Notes: a model not told the origin generated them from the sequence alone. DNA of 64,000 nucleotides from Latilactobacillus curvatus JCM 1096 = DSM 20019 (GCF_004101845.1 NZ_CP026116.1:186001-250000); one strand, 5' to 3'. Positions 38,129 to 47,171 are shown, counted from the stretch's first letter. Numbers and translations are program-made.

Positions 38129-38765
38129 TGTGTTGGTGGGAGGACCAGTCAGTGAGTGGGCCCCCGAATTGGCGCAGCCAGAAATGATTGATGGTCAATG
38201 GGTGGCAGCAGACCGTGGTACGTGGCGCTTATTGCAAAAAGGCGTAACACCTGTCGTGTCAGTCGGCGATTTTGATTCATTGACGGCGGCTGAGCGGACC
38301 ACCGTTCAATCAGCAGTAAAGGATATTCGCTCTGTGCAAGCAGAAAAAGATGATACCGACACTCAGTTGGCATTATCAATTGCGCTAACTGAATTTAATG
38401 CGGATCAAGTTGTGCTTTATGGCGCAACAGGCGGTCGGTTGGACCATTTTCTTGCTAATCTCTTTATGCCCTTAGAAACACGTTTTAAGCCGTTTTTAGA
38501 CCGGTTAGAGATGCGCGATCGGCAAAATACGATTCGGTTCTATGCACCAGGGACGTATCAATTACAAAAAGAAGCCGATAAACGGTATCTGGCCTTTGTG
38601 CCATTAGTTCCCACAACTGGTTTAAATTTAATTGATGAAAAATATCGCTTGGTGGATTACCAAACGCAAGTCCCGATTTCATGGGCTAGTAATGAGTTCA
38701 TCGGTGAGACCGGCCAATTCAGTTTTGAAACTGGGGTGGTTGCGGTGATTCAAAGTAAGGATTAA
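38115..38765 (+). CDS. thiN: Thiamine pyrophosphokinase
   Basis: Makes thiamine diphosphate from thiamine and ATP. The 216-residue protein shows the family landmarks VAADRGTWRLLQ, SVGDFDSLT, EKDDTDTQLAL and YGATGGRLDHFLAN. It closes the stp-prkC-rsgA-rpe-thiN run and ends in a strong bidirectional terminator. Confidence 0.94.
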   Translation: MTRINVLVGGPVSEWAPELAQPEMIDGQWVAADRGTWRLLQKGVTPVVSVGDFDSLTAAERTTVQSAVKDIRSVQAEKDDTDTQLALSIALTEFNADQVVLYGATGGRLDHFLANLFMPLETRFKPFLDRLEMRDRQNTIRFYAPGTYQLQKEADKRYLAFVPLVPTTGLNLIDEKYRLVDYQTQVPISWASNEFIGETGQFSFETGVVAVIQSKD

Positions 38766-38808
38766 AAAGACGGCTCAGATAAAATTATTTTATCCGAGCC
38801 GTCTTTTT
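38764..38808. terminator. Terminator after thiN
   Basis: AAAAAGACGGCTC pairs with GAGCCGTCTTTTT, with an inner AT-rich stem. The A and T flanks would allow function in both directions. Confidence 0.92.
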
Positions 38809-38817
38809 GGTTGCCAT

Positions 38818-38870
38818 AAACGTGTTCGATCAGTCATCGCCTGAGGATTAGCCGACTTATCTCGTACTCT
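38818..38870. repeat. Intergenic repeat, copy B (degenerate or partial)
   Basis: AAACGTGTTCGATCAGTCAT (38818-38837) matches copy A at 19 of 20 positions. It continues with TGAGGATTAGCCGA, shared in part with the element before recG. The right half of the palindrome is missing. Confidence 0.6.
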
Positions 38871-38875
38871 TTGCC

Positions 38876-38906
38876 AAAAAAAATAGACCGCCAACTGGCG
38901 GTCTAT
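38876..38906 (-). terminator. Terminator of rpmB
   Basis: On the minus strand ATAGACCGCC pairs perfectly with GGCGGTCTAT around a 4-base loop and is followed by eight T. Confidence 0.92.
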
Positions 38907-38915
38907 CAATTGAAA

Positions 38916-39101
38916 TTATACACGAGTTACTTTGCCTGATTTCAAAGCACGGGCTGAAACCCAAACACGTTTAGGTTTGCCATCAACTAAGATACGTACT
39001 TTTTGTAAATTTGGCTTCCAAGAACGACGAGATGCGTTCAAAGCGTGTGAACGCTTGTTGCCAAATGATGTTTTACGGCCGGTAATAACGTCTTTTGCCA
39101 T
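38916..39101 (-). CDS. rpmB: 50S ribosomal protein L28
   Basis: A 61-residue basic large-subunit protein. [20 protein letters not shown], the [13 protein letters not shown] core and the ending [11 protein letters not shown] are diagnostic. No zinc-binding Cys pairs are present, so it is the zinc-free form. It is transcribed alone on the minus strand, with an aaaggagg site, an unusually long structured leader and its own terminator, and diverges from yloU-fakA as in many Firmicutes. Confidence 0.97.
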
Positions 39102-39207
39102 GGTCTTATTCCTCCTTTAAGTAAAGCCGGTAGAATTAACGAGAAACATAATATGATTCAGTTAGTCTTAATAGTTGCATGCATGCACACCGGCTTATAC
39201 AATTCAC
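39102..39207 (-). ncRNA. Structured 5' leader of rpmB (candidate L28 regulatory RNA)
   Basis: On the minus strand the leader is closed by AAGCCGGT/ACCGGCTT (39189-39196 with 39124-39131). Inside is a hairpin with UAAC/GUUA and GAAUCAU/AUGUUUC arms and a self-complementary GCATGCATGC. The closing stem ends about 13 bases before the ribosome site. Other ribosomal-protein leaders in Firmicutes regulate their own operons; this one matches no family I can name. Confidence 0.5.
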
Positions 39208-39213
39208 TTAAAT

Positions 39214-39242
39214 AATTTACCATAATAGTTTGGGGAATGCAA
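39214..39242 (-). promoter_or_regulatory. Probable rpmB promoter
   Basis: Minus strand: TTGCAT (39237-39242), 17 bases, TAAATT (39214-39219) with an extended TGG before it. Confidence 0.5.
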
Positions 39243-39270
39243 GAGCTCTTTCAAGGAAATTTACTTGACA

Positions 39271-39317
39271 GTCCAAAATAAGTCGTTTAAACTCATTAAA
39301 GTCCAAAAATAAGCCGT
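39271..39317. repeat. Direct repeat upstream of yloU
   Basis: GTCCAAAATAAGTCGT (39271-39286) and GTCCAAAAATAAGCCGT (39301-39317) lie 30 bases apart, three helical turns. The rest of the 305-base gap between rpmB and yloU holds only the two promoters and the rpmB leader. Confidence 0.65.
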
Positions 39318-39346
39318 ATTTTGGGAAGAATTCATCACCAGTTGCT

Positions 39347-39374
39347 TTGCAACTCTTCTCCGCTATGCTAAAAT
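39347..39374 (+). promoter_or_regulatory. Probable yloU-fakA promoter
   Basis: TTGCAA (39347-39352), 16 bases, TAAAAT (39369-39374). An overlapping alternative is TTGCTT (39342) with TATGCT (39364). Confidence 0.55.
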
Positions 39375-39406
39375 AACAATAAGTATGGCACAAGGAGGCT
39401 ATTTTA

Positions 39407-39769
39407 ATGGCTGTTAAAATTAAAACACAATATGGCGACATTGATATTACCAATAACGTGATTGCAACCGTCGTTGGTGGCGCTGCAACAGATATCTACG
39501 GAATTGTTGGGATGGCAAGTAAGAATCAAATCCGTGACAATTTAAACGATATTTTGAATCGTGAGAATTATAATCGGGGTGTCGTAGTCCGTCAAGAAGA
39601 CAATGGCGTTGCGATTGATGTCTATATTATTGTTGGTTACGGCATTAAGATCTCTGAAGTTTGCCGTAACGTCCAGAGTAAAGTGAAGTACAATCTTGAA
39701 ACAATGTTGGGTGTCAGTGCGAACTCAGTGAATATTTATGTTCAAGGTGTACGGGTATTAGAAGACTAA
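39407..39769 (+). CDS. yloU: Asp23/Gls24-family protein YloU
   Basis: A 120-residue Asp23-type protein of unsettled role, the usual partner upstream of fakA (yloV). The core ITNNVIATVVGGAATDIYGIVGM and VAIDVYIIVGYGIKISEVCRNVQSKV matches YloU. It differs from the yqhY gene at 18.6 kb. A caaggagg site precedes the ATG. fakA follows after 64 bases that hold no clear terminator (the imperfect stem AGCTGGCC/GGTCCAGTT lacks a long T run). Confidence 0.9.
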   Translation: MAVKIKTQYGDIDITNNVIATVVGGAATDIYGIVGMASKNQIRDNLNDILNRENYNRGVVVRQEDNGVAIDVYIIVGYGIKISEVCRNVQSKVKYNLETMLGVSANSVNIYVQGVRVLED

Positions 39770-39833
39770 AACTAATTAGCGGAGCTGGCCACTAGGTCCA
39801 GTTCTATTTGTTTTTGTTCAAGGAGGAACATTC

Positions 39834-41504
39834 GTGAAAGTTACTGAAATCACAGCAGCAGAATTCCAAGCAATGATGCGGGTTGCTGCACATCGGCTTA
39901 CTAAAAATGCAGAATTTGTCAATTCATTAAACGTCTTTCCAGTGCCTGATGGGGATACTGGGACCAATATGAGTTTAACGTTTCAAAGTGGGGCCAAAGC
40001 AGTTAATGAAAACAACGCGCAATCTGTCGGTGAATTATCTAAGAGTTTAGCCAAGGGGCTTTTGATGGGCGCTCGGGGTAACTCCGGGGTTATCAGTTCA
40101 CAAATTTTCCGTGGTTTTTCTAAGAGCATGGCTGAAAAAGAAACATTGGATGCACAAGATTTGGCTGACGCATTCACAAATGGTGTTCAAACGGCTTATA
40201 AAGCAGTAATGAAACCCGTTGAAGGCACGATTTTGACGGTTGCCAGAGAAGGCGCCAAAGCTGGTGCCAAGGTTGCCGGTCAAACTGATGATATCGGTGC
40301 AGTTATCGAAGCTGTTGTTGAGGGTTCTAAGAAGGCCTTGTTGAAGACCCCTGAATTACTCCCTGTCTTAAAAGAAGTCGGCGTTGTCGATTCTGGTGGT
40401 CAAGGATTGGTCTTCATCTATGAAGGTTTCTTAGAAGGTTTAACAGGCCAAGCACCTGCAAAAGATCTTTACACACCTGATGAAGCGGAAATGGATGAAA
40501 TGGTCAATGCCAATCATCATCAAACCGCTCAAATGGGTACAGAAGATATTGAAAATGGTTATTGTACTGAAATCATGGTCGCCCTTGGTGATGGGACAAC
40601 TGTCGATCGCGAATTTGATTATGATGAATTCCGCAATCATTTAAACGGTGTTGGTGACTCTCTCTTAGTGGTAGCCGATGAAGAAGTGGTGAAGGTCCAT
40701 GTGCATACAGAACATCCAGGGACAGTCATGGCTTACGGCCAACACTTTGGTTCATTAGTGAAGATTAAAGTCGATAACATGCGTTTACAACATGATACGA
40801 TTGTTGAAAACGACCAACAAGCTGCTGCCCCTGTGCAAGCAGAACCTGTTGAAAATGGGATTATCGCGATTGCGGCCGGTGATGGGATTGCTGAACTCTT
40901 CAAGAGTTTAGGGGCTACTTATATCTTAAGTGGTGGTCAAACCATGAATCCAAGTACGCAAGATATTTTAGATGCGATTAAAGCAGCCAATGCTAAACAA
41001 GTGATCTTATTACCAAATAATAAGAACATCTTCTTAGCCGCTGAACAAGCTGCCGAAGTGGCTGATATTCCAGTTGCAATCGTGCAAAGTCGGACGATTG
41101 CTCAAGGGATGACCGCTCTCTTATCATTTGACCCATCTGCTGAATTGGCTGCTAATCAAGAAGCCATGACAGAGGCGTTAGATACCGTGATTAGTGGTCA
41201 AGTAACGCAATCAATCCGGGACACGACTTTAGATGGACTTGAAATTAAGAAAGACGATTACATGGGGATTATCGATGGTAAGATTAAGGTCTCAACGGCT
41301 GAACGTTTAACAGCAGCCATTGAAATGGTCCAAACAATGCTTGATGAAGACAGTGAAATCGTCACAATTATTATCGGGGAAGACGGCGATGCAACAGAAG
41401 CTGAACAAATCAGTGATGCAATTATGGCCCAAGACCCAGAATTAGAAGTTGAAGTACACGAAGGGAATCAACCAGTTTACCCATACTTGATTTCAGTTGA
41501 ATAG
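39834..41504 (+). CDS. fakA: Fatty acid kinase catalytic subunit FakA (YloV)
   Basis: FakA phosphorylates exogenous fatty acids bound to a FakB (DegV) protein, and the acyl phosphate then enters PlsY or PlsX. The 556-residue protein begins with a DhaL-type ATP-binding domain (SLNVFPVPDGDTGTNMSLT with Asp ligands; GARGNSGVISSQIFRG). A FakA middle domain follows, then a C-terminal domain (about 335-556). GTG start with aaggagga upstream. No fakB lies in the window; plsX and acpP lie 2-3 kb downstream. Confidence 0.93.
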   Translation: MKVTEITAAEFQAMMRVAAHRLTKNAEFVNSLNVFPVPDGDTGTNMSLTFQSGAKAVNENNAQSVGELSKSLAKGLLMGARGNSGVISSQIFRGFSKSMAEKETLDAQDLADAFTNGVQTAYKAVMKPVEGTILTVAREGAKAGAKVAGQTDDIGAVIEAVVEGSKKALLKTPELLPVLKEVGVVDSGGQGLVFIYEGFLEGLTGQAPAKDLYTPDEAEMDEMVNANHHQTAQMGTEDIENGYCTEIMVALGDGTTVDREFDYDEFRNHLNGVGDSLLVVADEEVVKVHVHTEHPGTVMAYGQHFGSLVKIKVDNMRLQHDTIVENDQQAAAPVQAEPVENGIIAIAAGDGIAELFKSLGATYILSGGQTMNPSTQDILDAIKAANAKQVILLPNNKNIFLAAEQAAEVADIPVAIVQSRTIAQGMTALLSFDPSAELAANQEAMTEALDTVISGQVTQSIRDTTLDGLEIKKDDYMGIIDGKIKVSTAERLTAAIEMVQTMLDEDSEIVTIIIGEDGDATEAEQISDAIMAQDPELEVEVHEGNQPVYPYLISVE

Positions 41505-41514
41505 TTAATCAAAT

Positions 41515-41555
41515 AAAACGGGAATGAGGTTGAATATACCTGGTTCCCGTTTTTT
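41515..41555 (+). terminator. Terminator after fakA
   Basis: AAAACGGGAA/TTCCCGTTTT stem with inner AGGT/ACCT and a T run. Confidence 0.9.
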
Positions 41556-41610
41556 AGTAGAAGTACGTTTAACCTTGGAATATGGTTAAAAAGCACGTTA
41601 AGAAAAAGAA

Positions 41611-41724
41611 GTGTATCAAAAGTGCTTATCCTGTGAGGATTAGTTTAATTAGCCGAATGACTAGCGTAGCTACTTGTTTGGCTAATGGTGCTAAACGCAA
41701 CAGGATGCTTTTGAAAGCACGTTA
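41611..41724. repeat. Intergenic palindromic element, copy C, before recG
   Basis: Nested inverted arms: TCAAAAG/CTTTTGA (41616-41622 with 41708-41714), ATCCTGT/ACAGGAT (41628-41634 with 41700-41706), TTAGCCGAA/TTTGGCTAA (41649-41657 with 41677-41685). The inner left part GAGGATTAG recurs in copy B, and the right end TGAAAGCACGTT recurs in copy D. It ends close to the recG ribosome site and happens to be open in the recG frame, which is not evidence of coding. Confidence 0.7.
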
Positions 41725-41737
41725 CAGGAGGCTGTCA

Positions 41738-43780
41738 ATGTTAAGTTTAACGGATTCTGTTGCTGTGTTAGCTGGCGTCGGCCCGAAACGTCTGACAGCC
41801 CTCGATCAGCTTGGCATAAGGACCATTAGTGATTTATTGTATTATTTTCCGTTTCGTTACGAAGATTTGAAGGTCAAGGATTTATCCGAAGCGGCAGATC
41901 AGGAAAAGGTGACGTTAAAAGGAACGGTCGTCGCTGATCCGGTCATCAGTCGTTGGGGACCAGGGAAGACCCGGCTGAATGTACGGCTCTTGATTGAACA
42001 TGACGTTGTGATGGTTACTTTTTTTAATCAACCCTATCTTAAGGACAAGTTTGAAGCCGGGGTCGATGTCGCTATTTATGGCAAGTGGGATGCTAAACGT
42101 CATACATTGACGGGGATGAAGGTCCTAGCGGTTCAATCGGCTGAGAATCCATCGTTTGCGGCCATCTATTCCGTTAATAAAAGTGTGCGTCAAGGGACAC
42201 TGGTCAAGATGATTCAAGAAGCCTTTGATTTGTATCAAGACGTTATTCCCGAATTGATCCCAGAGGATATTCGCACGCGCTATAAGTTAATGAACGAACG
42301 CGACTTAATTGCTGGCATGCATTTCCCTAAAACGTATCCTGAAGCAAAGCAAGCACGCCGAAGCGCTATTTTTCATGAGTTCTTCCTATATCAGATTCAA
42401 TTACAAGCCATTAAACAGACTGATCGGCATGTGGCAAACGGTTTAGCTTTGCAGTACCAAAATGAAGCACTTAAAGATTTTATTCAAACCTTACCGTTTG
42501 ATTTAACCGATGCACAAAAGCGAGTGGTGAATGAAATTTGTCTTGATTTAAAATCACCAGCGCATATGAATCGCCTTCTCCAAGGGGATGTTGGTTCTGG
42601 GAAAACGATTGTGGCGGCGATTGCGCTGTTCGCGGCAGTGACTGCGGGTTATCAAGCCGCATTGATGGTGCCAACGGAAATTCTGGCGGAACAACACTAT
42701 CAAAGCTTGCAACGCTTATTGGCACCAATGAACGTGACTGTTGGCTTATTGACCGGTTCGACGACGGCTAAAGAACGGCGGACGTTGTTGGCAGACATTG
42801 AATCCGGGCGCATCAATATTACTATTGGCACCCATGCCTTGATTCAAGATGCAGTGGTCTATCATAAGTTAGGCTTTGCTGTAATTGATGAACAACATCG
42901 TTTCGGGGTCAACCAACGGCGAATTTTGCGTGAAAAGGGGTTACAGCCTGATATTCTTGCAATGACGGCGACCCCGATTCCGCGGACGCTGGCGATTACC
43001 GCATATGGCGAGATGGACGTTTCAACGATTGATGAATTGCCAAAAGGACGGATTCCAATTGAAACCAGTTGGGTGCGTAGTAATCAAGTCGAACAAGCCC
43101 TCAGCTTTGTCCGTAAACAACTTGCAAACGATTCGCAAGTCTTTGCGATTACACCGTTGATTGCCGAATCTGAACAGATGGATTTAAAGAATGCCGAGGA
43201 GATTTACGCAACGTTGGTGGAACAATTTGAACCTGATTACCATGTTGCATTGTTGCATGGCCAGTTAAAAGATGATGAAAAAAATCAGATTATGAACGCT
43301 TTTTCTGAGAACAAAATTCAATTACTGGTTTCAACAACCGTCGTTGAAGTTGGTGTCGATGTGCCAAACGCGACGGTGATGCTCATTTTTGATGCGGATC
43401 GGTTCGGGTTGGCGCAATTACATCAATTACGGGGCCGGGTTGGCCGAGGTAAGAAAAAGGCATACTGTATTCTGGTGGCTGATCCGAAGAACCAACAAGG
43501 TGTTGACCGGATGACGATTATGACTGAAACCACTGATGGATTCGTCGTTGCGCAGAAGGATTTAGAATTGCGCGGACCAGGGGAAGTCTTTGGTGATCGT
43601 CAATCTGGATTGCCCGTCTTTAAAGTTGGCGATCCAGTAGCCGACTTTACGAGTTTACAAGTCGCCCAACAAGAAGTGCAAAAAATCTTCACGCTTGATC
43701 CTGAGTTGGCAGCACCGGACCATACGCCACTCAAAACATACTTACAACAACAAAAGCAAAATTACCTAACGTTAGATTGA
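41738..43780 (+). CDS. recG: ATP-dependent DNA helicase RecG
   Basis: RecG drives branch migration and fork regression. The 680-residue protein has the N-terminal wedge/OB domain ([28 protein letters not shown]) and superfamily 2 motifs: [14 protein letters not shown], the DEQH box ([13 protein letters not shown]), [10 protein letters not shown] and [12 protein letters not shown] start at the ATG at 41738 with aggagg 8 bases upstream. The open frame from 41582 runs through the palindromic repeat and is rejected. Confidence 0.96.
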   Translation: MLSLTDSVAVLAGVGPKRLTALDQLGIRTISDLLYYFPFRYEDLKVKDLSEAADQEKVTLKGTVVADPVISRWGPGKTRLNVRLLIEHDVVMVTFFNQPYLKDKFEAGVDVAIYGKWDAKRHTLTGMKVLAVQSAENPSFAAIYSVNKSVRQGTLVKMIQEAFDLYQDVIPELIPEDIRTRYKLMNERDLIAGMHFPKTYPEAKQARRSAIFHEFFLYQIQLQAIKQTDRHVANGLALQYQNEALKDFIQTLPFDLTDAQKRVVNEICLDLKSPAHMNRLLQGDVGSGKTIVAAIALFAAVTAGYQAALMVPTEILAEQHYQSLQRLLAPMNVTVGLLTGSTTAKERRTLLADIESGRINITIGTHALIQDAVVYHKLGFAVIDEQHRFGVNQRRILREKGLQPDILAMTATPIPRTLAITAYGEMDVSTIDELPKGRIPIETSWVRSNQVEQALSFVRKQLANDSQVFAITPLIAESEQMDLKNAEEIYATLVEQFEPDYHVALLHGQLKDDEKNQIMNAFSENKIQLLVSTTVVEVGVDVPNATVMLIFDADRFGLAQLHQLRGRVGRGKKKAYCILVADPKNQQGVDRMTIMTETTDGFVVAQKDLELRGPGEVFGDRQSGLPVFKVGDPVADFTSLQVAQQEVQKIFTLDPELAAPDHTPLKTYLQQQKQNYLTLD

Positions 43781-43800
43781 AAACGGAAAGAGGAATGATG

Positions 43801-44814
43801 ATGAAAATTGCAGTAGACGCAATGGGCGGCGATTTTGCACCCCAATCAGTAATTGAAGGGGTGTTACAAGCCCGCTCAGAATTAACAGATGTTGAATTTA
43901 CGTTGTATGGTGATGAAGCACAAATTAAACCGTTGATTGATGATATGACGCGGTTAACGATTGTGCATACCACCGAAAAAATCACCAGCGAAGATGAACC
44001 AGTGCGTGCGATTCGGCGTAAAAAGCAAGCTTCAATGGTTCTGGCGGCGCAGGCAGTTAAAGATGGGGAAGCAGACGCACTCTTTTCACTAGGGAATACT
44101 GGTGCGCTCTTAGCAGCCGGATTATTCGTGATTGGTCGGATTAAAGGGATTGATCGTCCAGGTTTAATGCCTACCCTACCAGCCATTAATTCAGATTTAG
44201 GCTTCAATATGTTAGATGTTGGGGCCAACGCCGAAGCAAAGCCGGAGCATTTGCATCAATATGGCTTAATGGGGAACTTCTACGCACAAGACGTCCGTGG
44301 CATTCAAAAGCCGCGAATTGGTTTGTTGAATAATGGGACTGAAGCTGGCAAGGGTGATGAGTTGCATAAGGCAGCACATCAACTACTGGCAGATGATCTA
44401 ACGTTAAACTTCATTGGTAACGTTGAAGCAAGTGAACTCTTAAAAGGGGTTGCGGATGTCGTGGTCACAGATGGGTTTACCGGCAATGCGACGCTTAAAG
44501 CAATTGAAGGGACTGCCACAATCGTGATGTCGCAAGTCAAACATGCGATTATGGATGCTGGTGTCAAAGAAAAAATCGGTGGTTTACTCTTGAAAAAGAG
44601 TGTTGGTGGGATTCGTGATAAATTCGACACATCTGTTTATGGCGGGGCTGTTTTATTAGGCTTAAAAGCCCCTGTTGTTAAGGCGCACGGTGCTGCAGAT
44701 GGCCGCACGGTTTACTACACTGTTCGCCAGATTCATGCAATGCTGGCGAACCAAACGATTCAAAAAGTAATCGATTATTTTGACCAACAAAATAGCCCAA
44801 AAGAAACCGATTAA
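43801..44814 (+). CDS. plsX: Phosphate acyltransferase PlsX
   Basis: Makes acyl-phosphate from acyl-ACP for PlsY, starting phospholipid synthesis. The 337-residue protein begins [15 protein letters not shown] and has [27 protein letters not shown] and [13 protein letters not shown]. Of several nearby ATGs I choose 43801 for its spacing to aaagagga. It follows recG by 20 bases and precedes acpP; fapR and the fab genes that accompany it in Bacillus are absent here. Confidence 0.96.
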   Translation: MKIAVDAMGGDFAPQSVIEGVLQARSELTDVEFTLYGDEAQIKPLIDDMTRLTIVHTTEKITSEDEPVRAIRRKKQASMVLAAQAVKDGEADALFSLGNTGALLAAGLFVIGRIKGIDRPGLMPTLPAINSDLGFNMLDVGANAEAKPEHLHQYGLMGNFYAQDVRGIQKPRIGLLNNGTEAGKGDELHKAAHQLLADDLTLNFIGNVEASELLKGVADVVVTDGFTGNATLKAIEGTATIVMSQVKHAIMDAGVKEKIGGLLLKKSVGGIRDKFDTSVYGGAVLLGLKAPVVKAHGAADGRTVYYTVRQIHAMLANQTIQKVIDYFDQQNSPKETD

Positions 44815-44851
44815 AATAGGTGGACAATGTGTTCCAAAGGCGCTACAATAT

Positions 44852-44905
44852 ACTTCGCAAGTCTGATTTGATTTACTTGAATTGAGTTGCGAAGTTATGT
44901 ATAAT
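44852..44905 (+). promoter_or_regulatory. acpP promoter framed by a 9-bp inverted repeat
   Basis: Promoter TTGAAT (44877-44882), 17 bases, TATAAT (44900-44905). ACTTCGCAA (44852-44860) and TTGCGAAGT (44887-44895) are perfect inverted copies lying on either side of the -35 box, a layout suited to a repressor. Confidence 0.6.
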
Positions 44906-44965
44906 CACTGGATACCCAAAGTGTTAAGTACGTAGGTAAGGGTTTCAATTTGGAGGTTTTTAATT

Positions 44966-45208
44966 ATGAATGAACAAGAAATCTTTGATAAGATTGCGGC
45001 TATTATTGGCGATCGATTTGAGTTAAATAAGGATCAGGTAACAGACGAATTGAACTTCAAGGAAGACTTGGATGCTGATTCAATTGATATTGTGGAATTT
45101 GTTTTGGAATTAGAAGACACTTTTGGTGCCGAAATTCCGGATGAAGAAGCTGAAAAGATCGGTACGGTAGCTGATGCCGTTGCTTACATTAAAACAAAAA
45201 TCAAATAA
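44966..45208 (+). CDS. acpP: Acyl carrier protein
   Basis: An 80-residue acidic four-helix protein carrying growing acyl chains on 4'-phosphopantetheine at Ser39 ([11 protein letters not shown]). It accepts the product of the CoA pathway (coaBC at 27.8 kb) and supplies acyl chains to PlsX next to it. A ttggagg site precedes the ATG and a strong promoter lies at 44877-44905. A second ACP elsewhere in the genome cannot be excluded. Confidence 0.95.
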   Translation: MNEQEIFDKIAAIIGDRFELNKDQVTDELNFKEDLDADSIDIVEFVLELEDTFGAEIPDEEAEKIGTVADAVAYIKTKIK

Positions 45209-45221
45209 TAACCTTGAAAAC

Positions 45222-45268
45222 GAGCCTGTTGGTTGTGAGTATTCGCGACCGACAGGCTTATTTTTTTG
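45222..45268 (+). terminator. Terminator after acpP
   Basis: AGCCTGTTGGT pairs with ACCGACAGGCT with a long inner stem, then seven T. Confidence 0.9.
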
Positions 45269-45333
45269 CATTTTAAACAGTTTGTGAAAATGAGATTATT
45301 CACATAATAATCATTTGCGGATGCGTTATAATA

Positions 45334-45348
45334 TTAGAATGATTCTTA
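45334..45348. promoter_or_regulatory. 15-base palindrome in the oppA upstream region (possible operator)
   Basis: TTAGAATGATTCTTA contains AGAAT-G-ATTCT and lies between two TATAAT sequences (45327 and 45347). It loosely resembles PerR/Fur-type boxes (11-12 of 14 positions to TTATAATNATTATAA). The rest of the 248-base gap is AT-rich with no gene. Confidence 0.3.
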
Positions 45349-45456
45349 TAATAGCTCTGCATCAATGAAAATAAATTAGAATATTTTAATCTTTATTATT
45401 TACTTTTCATTTTTAATCATGTATTATTATTTTTAATAACTGAAGGGAGTGTCCAT

Positions 45457-47103
45457 ATGAAACGAGAAAAGAGTTTGGTATTAGGTATAACAACAGTGGC
45501 GGTCACATTATTATTAGCAGCTTGTGGTAACTCAGGTAGCAAGGAAGCCGTTAAGACTGACACAGCCAGTTTTGCAACGAGTGACGTCATTGCGACAATG
45601 GATTCAGCGTTAAATACGGATGTGATCGGTGCGCAGGCTTTAACCGATACGATGGAAGGTCTTTACCGCTACGAGGGTAAAGAAATCAAACCGGCGATTG
45701 CGACTAAAGTAGTCAAACCAACTAATAACGGTTTAACATATACATTCCCATTAAGAAAAGACGCGAAGTGGAGCAATGGTCAACCGGTCACGGCAGAAGA
45801 TTTCGTTTATGCTTGGCGCAGAGTCGTTGATCCAAAGGTCGGCTCACAATATGCTTATATCTATGAAGGCATTAAAAATGCAGCAGACATCACGACTGGT
45901 AAGGAACCGGTTGATTCATTGGGTGTAGTCGCTAAGGATAAACACACCTTAGAAGTCACCCTTGAAAAACCAATTCCATACTTCAGTCAATTGATGACCA
46001 GCTCAACTTTCTTCCCCCAATATCCAGAAGCGGTCAAGAAAGCTGGCAAGAGTTACGGGACAAATTCTAAAACATTAGTTTTCAACGGCCCTTATAAGTT
46101 AGAAAATTGGAATGGCCCAGATAGCTCATGGAAAGAAGTTAAAAACACCAATTACTGGAATACGAAAGCAGTTAAGGTTAAGACGTTGAAGTATCAAGTG
46201 GTTAAAGATCCATCAACAGCTTTAAACCTCTTCCAAAGTAATAAATTAGATCGGACGGCGATCAGTGGTGACACAGCTAAACAAATGAAAAACGATCCAC
46301 ATTACTCAACCTTACAAAAATCAGCAACATTCTACATGCAAGTCAACCAAGAAAAGAATCCAATCTTTAAAAATGCGAAGATTCGCCGAGCAATTTCAAT
46401 GACAATTAATCGTAAAGAATTAGTCGCACAGGTTCTAGGTGATGGTTCAAGTCCAATTGCTTCTGTGACACCAAAGAATATGTCATTTGACCCAACAACT
46501 AAGAAGGATTTTGTTGATGATTTAGACGCAGCGGGTAAGAAAAATGCAAGTTACAACCCTAAAGAAGCAACAAAACTTTGGAACGAAGGCCTTGCTGAAA
46601 CTGGGCAAACAGGCAAAACATTCAATTACACATTACTTGGCGATGATACGGATACTGCCAAGAAACAATCCGAATATTTGCAAAATACTTTACAAAAGAA
46701 CTTACCAGGTTTGAAAGTCACATTAGCGAACGTGCCATTTAAGACTCGTTTAACACGTTCAACGAACGGTGATTTCGACATGGTGGTTAGTGCTTGGAAC
46801 GCTGATTTCCCAGATCCAATCACATTCTTAGACTTGTTTGTAACAGGCGGCGATAACAATGATGGCCATTGGAGCAATGCCGAATACGATGCACAGATCA
46901 AGGCAAGTAAAGGTGACAACGCCAATGATCCTAAAGCAAGATGGCAAAACCTTGTTAAAGCACAAGATATTATGAATACAGAGTCAGGTGTCATTCCACT
47001 GTATCAATCAGGTGTGGCGTACTTAACTAACCCAAGCCTTAAAGGTTTAGACTACGGCCCTTCAGGAAGCTACAATAATGTCTCACTTTATTTAAAAAAA
47101 TAA
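45457..47103 (+). CDS. oppA: Oligopeptide ABC transporter, substrate-binding lipoprotein OppA
   Basis: Captures extracellular peptides for the Opp importer, vital for amino-acid-requiring lactic acid bacteria. The signal peptide ends in a lipobox LLAAC with lipidated Cys23. The body (548 residues) is family 5 solute-binding: YTFPLRKDAKWSNGQPVTAEDFVYAWRR region, then the C-terminal lobe with FDMVVSAWNADFPDP. Ribosome site gaaggga. It has a long AT-rich upstream region with a possible operator and is separated from oppB by an attenuator-like terminator. Confidence 0.95.
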   Translation: MKREKSLVLGITTVAVTLLLAACGNSGSKEAVKTDTASFATSDVIATMDSALNTDVIGAQALTDTMEGLYRYEGKEIKPAIATKVVKPTNNGLTYTFPLRKDAKWSNGQPVTAEDFVYAWRRVVDPKVGSQYAYIYEGIKNAADITTGKEPVDSLGVVAKDKHTLEVTLEKPIPYFSQLMTSSTFFPQYPEAVKKAGKSYGTNSKTLVFNGPYKLENWNGPDSSWKEVKNTNYWNTKAVKVKTLKYQVVKDPSTALNLFQSNKLDRTAISGDTAKQMKNDPHYSTLQKSATFYMQVNQEKNPIFKNAKIRRAISMTINRKELVAQVLGDGSSPIASVTPKNMSFDPTTKKDFVDDLDAAGKKNASYNPKEATKLWNEGLAETGQTGKTFNYTLLGDDTDTAKKQSEYLQNTLQKNLPGLKVTLANVPFKTRLTRSTNGDFDMVVSAWNADFPDPITFLDLFVTGGDNNDGHWSNAEYDAQIKASKGDNANDPKARWQNLVKAQDIMNTESGVIPLYQSGVAYLTNPSLKGLDYGPSGSYNNVSLYLKK

Positions 47104-47120
47104 ACTGACTTTATAAAGAT

Positions 47121-47157
47121 GGGCTTCAGCGTTGAAAAACAATGAAGCCCGTTTTTG
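47121..47157 (+). terminator. Terminator/attenuator between oppA and oppB
   Basis: GGGCTTCA/TGAAGCCC perfect 8-bp stem with inner GTTG/CAAT pairing, then GTTTTTG. No new promoter is obvious before oppB, so partial read-through would give more OppA than membrane components. Confidence 0.8.
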
Positions 47158-47171
47158 TTAGGAGCGAACTT

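Noticed and set aside
38932-39120. + strand frame over rpmB
   Set aside because: Mirror of the L28 gene; L28 on the minus strand is unmistakable.
41582-41737. 52-codon N-terminal extension of recG
   Set aside because: It translates the palindromic repeat, has no ribosome site, and the ATG at 41738 has a strong one and gives the normal RecG length.
42480-42728. Minus-strand frame inside recG
   Set aside because: Shadow frame with no start signal; recG motifs are continuous on the + strand.
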